DNA from: Clostridiaceae bacterium | Lineage (GTDB): Bacteria; Bacillota; Clostridia; Oscillospirales; Butyricicoccaceae | DNA length: 10,007 bases | Assembly (NCBI GenBank): GCA_018383195.1 | Contig: JAGZOP010000065.1 | Location: 1 to 10,007, forward strand | Direction: 5' to 3' | Shown here: positions 1-6,394 of the stretch, piece after piece | Layout of the letters: the number at the start of each line of letters is the position of its first letter | Numbering within the stretch: the stretch's first letter is position 1 | Program-made: the position numbers and the translations under genes | Notes under the pieces: generated by a model | Told to the model about the DNA's origin: nothing | What the model saw: the letters and a program-made list of their open reading frames with translations, nothing else | Databases searched by the model: none

Positions 1-68
1 GCGGCGACCTGTTCAAGGTTGCTCCGATGATGATCGAAGCAATCCGCGCTGCAAAGGCTTCCAAGTAA
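1..68 (+). CDS. etfA: Electron transfer flavoprotein alpha subunit, C-terminal end (partial)
   Basis: Only the last 21 complete codons are present, reading GDLFKVAPMMIEAIRAAKASK before a TAA stop at 66-68. The Gly-Asp-Leu-Phe-Lys-Val start and the amphipathic Glu-Ala-Ile-Arg-type helix match the usual C-terminus of EtfA, where the 'VGDLF..VP' stretch closes the FAD-binding domain. EtfA pairs with EtfB to pass electrons from acyl-CoA dehydrogenases or similar flavoenzymes, in Clostridia often in butyryl-CoA dehydrogenase/Etf complexes of butyrate formation. It is the only plus-strand gene in the window and runs convergently to the recombinase. A strong terminator starts 18 nt after the stop. 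The identification rests on a short tail, so it is probable rather than certain. Confidence 0.7.
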   Translation, partial: GDLFKVAPMMIEAIRAAKASK

Positions 69-85
69 GTCTAATTGAGCATTTG

Positions 86-121
86 AAAACGCCCGTTCCA
101 AAGGGAACGGGCGTTTTTTTG
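86..121 (+). terminator. Rho-independent terminator after etfA
   Basis: A perfect 14-bp stem (AAAACGCCCGTTCC at 86-99 pairing with 104-117) has a 4-nt AAAG loop and runs into T7 (114-120). The stem is symmetric with A-tracts on the left, so it may also stop minus-strand transcription coming from the recombinase side. Confidence 0.93.
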
Positions 122-136
122 TTTACCGAAATGTTT

Positions 137-268
137 TGCTTCACCAAAACGTTGGAAGTGGGTCACTTCACGCTGACGCAGGAATTTAATCGGATCACGT
201 ACATCCGGATCGTCAATGAGACGAAGCAGATTGTCATAGGTTGAACGCGCCTTCTGTTCTGCTGCAAT
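137..268 (-). pseudogene. cotJC: Fragment of a CotJC/manganese-catalase family gene
   Basis: Read on the minus strand this segment encodes 44 residues, beginning IAAEQKARSTYDNLLRL and ending REVTHFQRFGEA, the conserved C-terminal half of CotJC, a spore-coat protein of the manganese catalase family. The Glu of AAEQ and the His of THFQRF are 33 residues apart, the same spacing as the Glu148/His181 di-manganese ligands known in Lactobacillus plantarum manganese catalase. The N-terminal half with the other ligands is missing. The upstream side changes abruptly to unrelated sequence 13 nt from the recombinase stop codon. The downstream side departs from the family after FGEA and the frame runs on into the etfA terminator, stopping at 71-73. 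An ATG-started reading frame does span 71-355, but its first part is just the recombinase 3' end in another frame, with no convincing ribosome binding site. I read it as a gene remnant left by an insertion. A naturally divergent C-terminal tail is possible. Confidence 0.8.
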
Positions 269-281
269 CTTATAAGAACAA

Positions 282-1835
282 CTAAAAGTTCCAGTGAATT
301 TCAATCGGAACATCTTTCGTCCCTTGAATTCGTTTCCCAACAGATACATAATCAATCAGGATTTCTACAATTTCTCTGCTAAGGTGTTCCATATTAACGT
401 ACTCTCCGACCAGTTCTCGCCTGTTATCTCCGGCTGCAATGCTCGCTTCGATGTCATTCAGATTTTTTTGGCATTCTGCAATAATACGCTCCAAACGATC
501 ACGCTCTGAAATGAATCCTTTAGACATACTTACATAATCGCTTTCGACAATCAGTCCCTTCACCTTATCCATGTAAAGTTCCTGAATGCCTTTCGAGTAT
601 TCATCAATCTTTTTTTGATATACGGTCACGTCAGACAGCAACCGCTTTTTTTGCCCTTGCAAGGTATCACAAAATTCAATATTCTGTTCTAATTCGTCTT
701 TGTCAAGATACTCCGCAGCCAAACGGTTCATCTCGTCAATTACCATTTTTTCTAATTTGTCAATGGAAATAAACGCGCCGATACATGCATCTTTTGATAT
801 ATGGTGATTCGGGCACTGTAGATAATGCCTCCCGCGAACTTTCGTAGACCGCATAGTGTAACCGCAATGAATACATCGGGCTTTCCTCGCAAAAATGCCA
901 ATTTTCCCGCTGTCGAATGGCTTAGCCTTACTCGCAAGTGATTCCTGCACTCTATTCCATAAATCATGATCAATAATCGGTTCATGAGTTCCTTTGACAA
1001 CATACCACTCGCTTCGCGGGCGTGGCTTATTTTGTTTTGTCTTATAGGACACACTTCCGTATTTACCTTGCACCATATTTCCGATGTAAATTTCGTTTTT
1101 GAGCATATCCGAAACAGCAAAGTATTTCCAAAGCGTGCTGGTTCTCGACTTTGGCTGCTGATATCGCAATCCATGCAGACGCTTATACTCTGTTGGATTT
1201 GGAATGCCTCGGTCATTGAGCATACGGGCGATTGCAGTTTTGCCGTAGCCTTTCGCAAACAAAGTGAACACTTCACGAACAACCGCTGCGGCTTCTTCAT
1301 CAATAATCAAATGTCCCTTTTGATTTGGGTCTTTCTTGTAGCCATACAGGGCAAATGCACCAATATGAAACCCATTTTTTCTCCTGTTCGTCAAAACACT
1401 GCGAATATTATCCGACATATCTTCAAGATACCATTCATTTACAAGCCCGTTGATCTGACGGGATTTTTTATTGCCCTTATTTGCAGTATCAGCATTATCG
1501 ACAATACTGATAAATCGAATTCCCCAAATAGGAAATAATCCGTGAATGTACTTCTCGACTAACTCCAACTCGCGCGTAAATCGAGACTGTGTCTTGCAAA
1601 GAATTATGTCAAATTTACGCGCCTCTGCGTCTTTTAGTAGACGATTGAACTCAGGGCGGCGCCTATCGGCTCCGGCATAGTCATCATCGCTGTAGATGTT
1701 ATAAAGCTCCCATCCCTGTTCCATCGCATACTGTACCAACATGGATTTCTGATTTTGTATGCTATTGCTATCATCGGTTTCAAATTGCTTGTTTCTATCT
1801 TCCTCGGACAATCGGCAATAGATCGCTACTTTCAA
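282..1835 (-). CDS. Large serine site-specific recombinase
   Basis: This 517-aa protein is of normal length for the large serine recombinases that move phages, conjugative elements and sporulation-controlled skin-like elements. The N-terminal resolvase domain (about residues 1-150) has the family start YCRLSEED with Arg8 and the nucleophile Ser10, and the downstream SRFTRE motif (84-89) with two conserved arginines. The 'recombinase' DNA-binding domain follows (about 160-300), then a zinc ribbon with Cys321, Cys324, Cys341 and Cys351, and a long Glu/Lys/Leu-rich coiled-coil region (about 360-480) used for synapsis control. The start is TTG (1835-1833), chosen because GGAGGG lies 6 nt upstream and because the protein then begins exactly where the family does. 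All key residues are present, so it is probably active. Its stop lies 13 nt from the cotJC fragment, the typical position of such a gene next to its attachment site. A 43-codon ORF and a large hairpin lie just upstream. Confidence 0.95.
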   Translation of the reverse strand: MKVAIYCRLSEEDRNKQFETDDSNSIQNQKSMLVQYAMEQGWELYNIYSDDDYAGADRRRPEFNRLLKDAEARKFDIILCKTQSRFTRELELVEKYIHGLFPIWGIRFISIVDNADTANKGNKKSRQINGLVNEWYLEDMSDNIRSVLTNRRKNGFHIGAFALYGYKKDPNQKGHLIIDEEAAAVVREVFTLFAKGYGKTAIARMLNDRGIPNPTEYKRLHGLRYQQPKSRTSTLWKYFAVSDMLKNEIYIGNMVQGKYGSVSYKTKQNKPRPRSEWYVVKGTHEPIIDHDLWNRVQESLASKAKPFDSGKIGIFARKARCIHCGYTMRSTKVRGRHYLQCPNHHISKDACIGAFISIDKLEKMVIDEMNRLAAEYLDKDELEQNIEFCDTLQGQKKRLLSDVTVYQKKIDEYSKGIQELYMDKVKGLIVESDYVSMSKGFISERDRLERIIAECQKNLNDIEASIAAGDNRRELVGEYVNMEHLSREIVEILIDYVSVGKRIQGTKDVPIEIHWNF

Positions 1836-1851
1836 ATTTATCCCTCCAAAA

Positions 1852-1902
1852 GATAGAACAAGCCGTTTCTATCATGATCGTGCCACAATAGAAACGGCTT
1901 GT
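1852..1902 (-). promoter_or_regulatory. Inverted repeat with a competing hairpin in the recombinase leader
   Basis: A perfect 15-bp inverted repeat, ACAAGCCGTTTCTAT at 1858-1872 and its complement at 1888-1902, encloses a 15-nt spacer. A second, overlapping inverted repeat, GATAGAA (1852-1858) and TTCTATC (1867-1873), shares one arm with the first, so in minus-strand RNA the two hairpins cannot form together. The structure sits between the small ORF stop (1921) and the recombinase ribosome binding site (1841-1847). It could be an attenuator, a protein operator or a terminator for the small ORF; the downstream T-run (TCTATCTTTT) is weak. Which of these it is cannot be decided from sequence. 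Confidence 0.6.
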
Positions 1903-1920
1903 GATTATAATTCAAACAAC

Positions 1921-2052
1921 TTATCCTTTTCCTTTCTCTATTTTGTTGATCATTTCAATCCACCTTTTCGTAAATTGTGTTTTAGAAGTTGTTTCGTTCC
2001 CACTTTTGAAAATATTCTTACAAATGGTTGCTGTCTCACTGATACTTTTCAA
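1921..2052 (-). CDS. Small ORF (43 aa) upstream of the recombinase, function unknown
   Basis: A TTG start (2052-2050) lies 7 nt after a strong GGGGGAG ribosome binding site, and the frame runs 43 codons to a TAA at 1923-1921. The product is basic and polar, starts MKSISETATICKNIFKSG and ends QFTKRWIEMINKIEKGKG, suggesting a short N-terminal segment and an amphipathic, Lys-rich C-terminal helix. I do not recognise a named family. Small basic ORFs are common next to large serine recombinases in clostridial elements, some of them directionality or regulatory factors, so a role with the recombinase is a reasonable guess only. It is co-oriented with the recombinase, 85 nt upstream, with the large inverted repeat between them. 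The strong ribosome binding site and plausible codon use support translation. Confidence 0.55.
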   Translation of the reverse strand: MKSISETATICKNIFKSGNETTSKTQFTKRWIEMINKIEKGKG

Positions 2053-2087
2053 TGTCTATCTCCCCCTTTATCGGAAACGGTTAGTGC

Positions 2088-2093
2088 ATTATA
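2088..2093 (-). promoter_or_regulatory. Candidate -10 element for the small ORF and recombinase
   Basis: A perfect TATAAT lies on the minus strand about 35 nt before the start of the small ORF. No clear -35 hexamer is seen at 16-18 nt, so the promoter call is weak. The rest of 2053-2289 holds no gene I can support. Confidence 0.3.
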
Positions 2094-2282
2094 TGAATCG
2101 TATCAGGCTTGTTATTCCTGTATTTTCTCATTTAAAAATTGCATACGCCGGTATCTGCATACTCCTTGATACATAACTTTTTTTTATACAAGCAAATCGA
2201 CGCACGGGAATTTCTCCAAAGAATATCCTTGAATAGACTGCCTTTCTCTCTTTCCATATTAGACAGATATTTGGATAGATAT

Positions 2283-2310
2283 AAAAGGGAGCGCACTGTG
2301 CTAGTGCGCT
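2283..2310 (-). terminator. Weak terminator after the SLH surface protein gene
   Basis: An 8-bp GC-rich stem (AGCGCACT at 2290-2297 and AGTGCGCT at 2303-2310) with a 5-nt loop lies 17 nt past the stop codon. On the minus strand it is followed by CCCTTTTAT, a short and imperfect T-run, so read-through towards the recombinase is possible. Confidence 0.6.
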
Positions 2311-2327
2311 ACCGTATTTAACTTAAT

Positions 2328-5300
2328 TTACTTTGCGATGTTCTCGCAGAAGCGCATCAGAATGCTGGCAACCTGTGCACGAGTTGCTTCGCCCTTCGGA
2401 TTCAGAGTATCAGCAGTCATACCAGTGATGATACCCTGCTCTACTGCCCAAGAGAAAGCTTCCTGTGCATAGCCGCTTACCGAACCTGCATCCTTGAAAT
2501 CAACCAAAGACTTTTCTGTAGTCGGATTGCCTGCGTAGCGCCACAGCATTGCAACTAACTGCTCACGGGTCAGACGATTCATCATACCAGAGCCGTCAGA
2601 AATACCGTTCTCCATCGCCCACTTGCGGCCGATTTCATACCAAGCCGCACCGCCAGTGGTATCCTCTCCATCCAAACGTGCCAGTACGGTGACGATCATC
2701 GCACGGGTCATCGCATCATTCGGAGAGAACATGGTTTCACTTGTACCGCTGAACAATTCGCGGCTGGTGACAAAATCGACTTCATCGGCGTACCAACTGC
2801 TGTCTGCCACATCGACGAAGTCATTGCTGTTATCAACGATCTTGATCGTATCACCATCCGAAAGTGTAACGATTACACCGTTTTCACTCATGACAGTTGT
2901 CTTAATGACCTCTTCTGTGCCGTCCTTCTTGACGAGAATTGCAACTGTGCCTGCGGTTACATCCTTAACCGGAACTTCGACCTTGACCGTCTCACCGCTC
3001 GGCGTATCGACCGTTACGGTCGGTGCCTTGTCTGCGTCCTTCGTCACTTCTGCCTCAGCCATCGGAAGCAGAACAGCATTGCCCTTTGCGTCATCAATCA
3101 CGCTGTGCGGCAGCTTGACAGTGGTTTCTACTTCGCCGTCCTTGCTGACAGTTGTGGTGGATGTGGAACCGTCCTTATTCTCAACCTTGGTTGTGGAAGA
3201 GCCGTCGGTCTTTTCGACTGTCTCAGTCTTGTTGCCTTCCTTATCGGTGGTAGTCGTCGTGGTCGTGCCGTCCTTCTTGGTTTCTACAACTTCCTTGGAA
3301 CCGTCCGGGTACTTGGTAGTCTCGGTCTTGGAACCGTCCGGCTTGGTTACTGTGGTCGTGGTAGAGCCATCGGGATTGGTGGTTGTTTCGGTCTTGCCGC
3401 CAGAGGAACCACCAGAAGAGGAACCGCCGCCGGAGGAGGGTTTTTTCTGCCCGCAGATTGTGCAGACGCCATTCTCATAGTTATGTGTATGACCTTCAGT
3501 AACTACGCTACCGTTGCCAGCATTCTCGCGTCCCTCTACAATTCCTTTGGCAAATGCATCAGCCGCAGCAATCTTTTCATCTTGTGTTTCAGTGTCGCTA
3601 TTCCACTTTCCCCACTCATTGGAGCCGTACAGCTTTCCAGTTGTATGGTTGTTCTGAATGGTCAATTTGGCATTTTTTTCTGCAACAATACCATTGTAGA
3701 AACATACGCCCATATATGCATCTACGTTGTTGTTCTGGAACTCAACATCACCATTCATCCTTGTTACGAGCTGAAGCGCAACACGCTTGTTGTTATGAGC
3801 GTCACAGCATTTTGCAAGTTTGAACGTATTGTTGTTAACAATGATATCCTGACTATGTTTATCATTCTGATTTTCAATATGGAAACCACGTGGATATCCT
3901 GTAATAGTATTGTTCGTCAGTTTGATTTTCTGAGATGCTTGTGCCTTGAACCATAGCGGATAAGCATTGTGTGCATAATAAACTGTACCGTTGTAATCGC
4001 CATCAAAAGAGAATGTATTATGCTCATAGGTAATCTCTTTCGCCTTAGGATAGCCGACCTGGCACTTGTGGAATGTGCAGTTCTGAATCGTCACACTTGC
4101 CTTAGCGCTATCGTCATCAAAAATCAAGCTATTAGAAAACTCGACAGACTCAACAACCAAATTTGCGTCTTCCGCCATGTTAAGGTTAATAGTTGGCAAC
4201 TCCGGGGCTTTGTCCTGATTACCATTTTCTACATTGCTATCCAACTTCTTACCATTACCCACGATGGTCAAATTCATGACTGCACTGTTAGTAAGGTCAA
4301 CTGTAAAACCGTCGACATTTTGGTCATTGAGGAGCTCGACCTCAACAGTTTCCATTTCTGAATCCGCAAGGGACAACAATGCATCCTTGAGCGTGTAATA
4401 ATACTGATCGTCGATCTTCGCAGCAGCAAAAGATTCAACTAGGCTGGTATCGACGCTGTCGGTTTTCTTGGTTTCCATCGTAACAAGATTGCTCTCGTCG
4501 GCGATGCCACCATTCGCATCATGATACCCCGGCGCTTGGAACTGTACTTCCGATGCGGTATTGCTGATCGATACCGTCACATTGCTGTTGGTGGTTGCGT
4601 CTGCGCGTCCATCACCGATCAGGATGTCTCCGTTTGCTTTTACTTCCGAAGAAGTATATTCAAATGTGCAGCTATCTACCTGCAAGGCACTAGAGCCGCT
4701 TTCGTTCGTAGTAAGCACACGAATCGGAGAAATGTACGATTTTTCATCGTCCGTAATCAGACCATTCAGCAAAGCACAGTTCGTAAAAGTCGTATTGCTG
4801 ACCGTAACACTCTGCTTTCCGGCACTCTTGTGATTCAGGTTGATCGGCGCTTTCACGCCATTGAATTCGCATCCATCAATCTTAATTTCGCCAGCAGCGT
4901 TGCTATAGATTGCACAGCCACCGTGAACATCTTTATTTTCTCCGGTCAATCCAGTATAGGTATTTCCGGTAATGGTGATGTTATTGATGCCTGTTGTTCC
5001 GGTTAAATAAACGCGGTCGGCATTTTTGCAGTTGTTCATCACAATATTGATGGTATGGTTAGAGGTACGCTGTCCCCAAACACCGGAGTTGTTCAGAGCA
5101 TTGATCGTAATCGTGAGCTCCTGTTGAAGTCCGAGGCAACCCTTATGAGCGTCACAGCCGGTTCCACTGTATGTATCCACCTCAAAGTCATTCTCGCCAC
5201 CGGAAACAAAAGCTCCGTTGCCGTAAACCGTCAGGCTGGCGCAAACATGACCATGGTTCATGGTGCCTACATCAGCATCCGGCTTGCAATATAAGACTGC

Positions 5301-5528
5301 GTCCTCTTTGCCGGCTACTGCTTTCAGCGCGTCCATCATTGTTTTATGGAAAGTTGTTCCATCATAAACGGTGTTCTTACCGAAGCTCTCAGCAGTGATA
5401 CCGTCAGGCAAAACAACTTTCGTTTGGGCACTTGACGATTGCGATTCGTCATTCGTTGCAAACGCCGCGGGAGCCATGGTCATTACCATGCACATCGCCA
5501 AAAGTGCTGATAATAATCTTTTTTTCAT
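2328..5528 (-). CDS. Secreted SLH-anchored surface protein with beta-helix modules
   Basis: The 1066-aa product starts with a Sec signal peptide (Lys-Lys-Arg, hydrophobic core, likely cleavage after AFA at residue 24). Two modules of short Asn-, Thr- and Val-rich strands with N-N-T-F/I-type turns follow (about 45-360 and 366-670), as expected for parallel beta-helices. Each opens with a helix-containing cap (TTFHKTMMDALKA; QYYYTLKDALLSL). Next come a knuckle HTHNYENGVCTICGQ (about 679-693), a Ser/Gly linker, and about eight degenerate 11-residue repeats with a (P)DGS turn and Thr-rich strands (about 711-806). A further domain (about 815-900) precedes SLH repeats (about 902-1066; FVDVADSSWYADEV, TRAMIVTVLARL, LTREQLVAMLWRYAG, ATRAQVASILMRF). 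SLH domains hold proteins on pyruvylated secondary cell-wall polymers, so it is surface exposed. Beta-helices often bind or cleave polysaccharide, but I see no catalytic signature; adhesin or scaffold is equally possible. AGGAGG lies 7 nt before the ATG. Confidence 0.92.
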   Translation of the reverse strand: MKKRLLSALLAMCMVMTMAPAAFATNDESQSSSAQTKVVLPDGITAESFGKNTVYDGTTFHKTMMDALKAVAGKEDAVLYCKPDADVGTMNHGHVCASLTVYGNGAFVSGGENDFEVDTYSGTGCDAHKGCLGLQQELTITINALNNSGVWGQRTSNHTINIVMNNCKNADRVYLTGTTGINNITITGNTYTGLTGENKDVHGGCAIYSNAAGEIKIDGCEFNGVKAPINLNHKSAGKQSVTVSNTTFTNCALLNGLITDDEKSYISPIRVLTTNESGSSALQVDSCTFEYTSSEVKANGDILIGDGRADATTNSNVTVSISNTASEVQFQAPGYHDANGGIADESNLVTMETKKTDSVDTSLVESFAAAKIDDQYYYTLKDALLSLADSEMETVEVELLNDQNVDGFTVDLTNSAVMNLTIVGNGKKLDSNVENGNQDKAPELPTINLNMAEDANLVVESVEFSNSLIFDDDSAKASVTIQNCTFHKCQVGYPKAKEITYEHNTFSFDGDYNGTVYYAHNAYPLWFKAQASQKIKLTNNTITGYPRGFHIENQNDKHSQDIIVNNNTFKLAKCCDAHNNKRVALQLVTRMNGDVEFQNNNVDAYMGVCFYNGIVAEKNAKLTIQNNHTTGKLYGSNEWGKWNSDTETQDEKIAAADAFAKGIVEGRENAGNGSVVTEGHTHNYENGVCTICGQKKPSSGGGSSSGGSSGGKTETTTNPDGSTTTTVTKPDGSKTETTKYPDGSKEVVETKKDGTTTTTTTDKEGNKTETVEKTDGSSTTKVENKDGSTSTTTVSKDGEVETTVKLPHSVIDDAKGNAVLLPMAEAEVTKDADKAPTVTVDTPSGETVKVEVPVKDVTAGTVAILVKKDGTEEVIKTTVMSENGVIVTLSDGDTIKIVDNSNDFVDVADSSWYADEVDFVTSRELFSGTSETMFSPNDAMTRAMIVTVLARLDGEDTTGGAAWYEIGRKWAMENGISDGSGMMNRLTREQLVAMLWRYAGNPTTEKSLVDFKDAGSVSGYAQEAFSWAVEQGIITGMTADTLNPKGEATRAQVASILMRFCENIAK

Positions 5529-5626
5529 GTTTATTCCTCCTTTTTAGTTTAGTTGAGCATGAACCTGTATCCTCCTTTCGTAGTCACGCTCATTCGACTT
5601 TTTTCTTGGGTCGTTGCTATATTCTC

Positions 5627-5654
5627 AGTATACCATGTTTGGAGGAATTTTCAA
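5627..5654 (-). promoter_or_regulatory. Promoter of the SLH surface protein gene
   Basis: On the minus strand TTGAAA (5654-5649) and TATACT (5632-5627) are separated by 16 nt, a good vegetative sigma-factor promoter. Transcription would start near 5620 and give a leader of about 90 nt. That leader carries two AGGAGG boxes (5570-5575 and 5536-5541); the second serves the ATG at 5528. Confidence 0.65.
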
Positions 5655-5806
5655 TCTAAATTTTCCAGTTTTACTAAGCACATTATTCATATATATGGAA
5701 ACATTTCTTTTATTTTTCTTTTGAATATCCTTCTAAAATGCCCTCCTCAAAAAAGCAGGAAAGTACCCGCATCCGCGGCAATCGTTCGTTATCACAATAA
5801 ATACAA
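5655..5806. other. AT-rich spacer, nothing recognised
   Basis: This stretch and 5841-5988 lie on either side of the terminator-like hairpin in the 460-base gap between the surface protein gene and the CGGC gene. Short open frames on both strands lack ribosome binding sites and recognisable products. I see no tRNA, repeat array or mobile element. Confidence 0.5.
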
Positions 5807-5840
5807 AGTGACCGTCCTACAGTCAACGAGAACAGTCACT
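5795..5840 (-). terminator. Likely terminator of the B12 uptake operon
   Basis: In minus-strand RNA AGUGACUGUUCU (5840-5829) pairs over 12 positions with AGGACGGUCACU (5818-5807), including two G-U pairs, around a 10-nt loop. The G-U pairs would become A/C mismatches in plus-strand RNA, so the structure favours the minus strand. The tail TTTGTATTTATT is T-rich but interrupted. It lies about 150 nt past the last gene of the operon. Confidence 0.5.
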
Positions 5841-5988
5841 AAATAATTTTTTGGGGAGGAAGCACTGCATATCAGTGATACCTTACTTGATAACGAATGG
5901 CGCAGAGACATTTGTATCACAGTCCATTTCAAATGAAAAAAACTTTTTATATAAATTCTGATCTAAATCTCTTGCATATCCCCAATTA

Positions 5989-6393
5989 TCAACTCTCTAT
6001 TGGCGGAGCATCCACCCCATGTGTTCCGCTTTTGACAAGGAATCCACGCTGCCGTAATTCCAGAATAAATTTTTTCATCCATGGGCATAATTCGCGTTCT
6101 GAATTCCAGCAGCAGATACCGAGATGGACGACATCAACTTTTTCCTTCAAAAGTCTATCCAGCTTTTTCTGCATTCCTTCATCGCCATCGAGCTTTGGAA
6201 ATACTCCTTGATCGAATGGCCCTTGATCTTTCACACCTTTGCAACCACTGCATTGCATAAATGCGATCAGCTCAACATTTTCGGATCCATACTGCTTAAA
6301 ACTACCATTCCGTTCTCGGAATGCTTGCAAACAACTTGCCCCTGTGCAAACAGATGCTGCATTCTTGCACGTAACAATCGCGATGCGTTTCAA
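5989..6393 (-). CDS. Cys-rich CGGC-type small protein, last gene of B12 operon
   Basis: With the TTG start at 6393 the product is 134 aa, starting MKRIAIVTCKNAASVC. It has eight Cys (9, 16, 21, 48, 51, 94, 95, 103) and a CSGC motif (48-51) after a hydrophobic strand (ELIAFMQ), the layout of CGGC-domain proteins (Pfam CGGC), where the signature is usually C-G-G-C. These are predicted metal- or cofactor-binding cytosolic proteins without a settled function. The start was chosen because TTG lies 1 nt after the TGA of the ATPase gene, with GGAGG 9 nt upstream, and because the conserved strand begins there; a longer frame to 6471 would run through the ATPase C-terminus. The tight spacing implies translational coupling and control by the upstream cobalamin riboswitch, so a role in corrinoid or cobalt handling after uptake is an inference. 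No signal peptide or membrane segment is seen. Confidence 0.75.
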   Translation of the reverse strand: MKRIAIVTCKNAASVCTGASCLQAFRERNGSFKQYGSENVELIAFMQCSGCKGVKDQGPFDQGVFPKLDGDEGMQKKLDRLLKEKVDVVHLGICCWNSERELCPWMKKFILELRQRGFLVKSGTHGVDAPPIES

Positions 6394-6394
6394 A

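Noticed and set aside
1909..1922. AATTCAAACAACTT also occurs, inverted, at 9649-9662 next to the B12 promoter
   Set aside because: A 14-base AT-rich match within 10 kb is not far from chance, and the first copy overlaps the small ORF stop codon. No target-site or attachment-site context supports it.
2132..2257. 42-codon minus-strand frame upstream of the small ORF
   Set aside because: It has an ATG but no ribosome binding site, and the product shows no recognisable feature.
2623..3480. Long plus-strand open frame, 285 codons
   Set aside because: It is antisense to the Thr/Asp-Gly-rich repeats of the SLH protein. The Val/Ser/Pro-rich low-complexity product is what the opposite strand of such repeats gives.
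5549..5575. Mini-frame Met-Leu-Asn-stop with AGGAGG in the leader of the SLH protein gene
   Set aside because: It has three codons only, with wide spacing to the AGGAGG box. A leader-peptide role cannot be supported from sequence alone.
5842..5932. Plus-strand frame after GGGGAGG (…HISDTLLDNEW…)
   Set aside because: There is no standard start codon at a usable distance, the frame is under 30 codons, and the product is unrecognisable.
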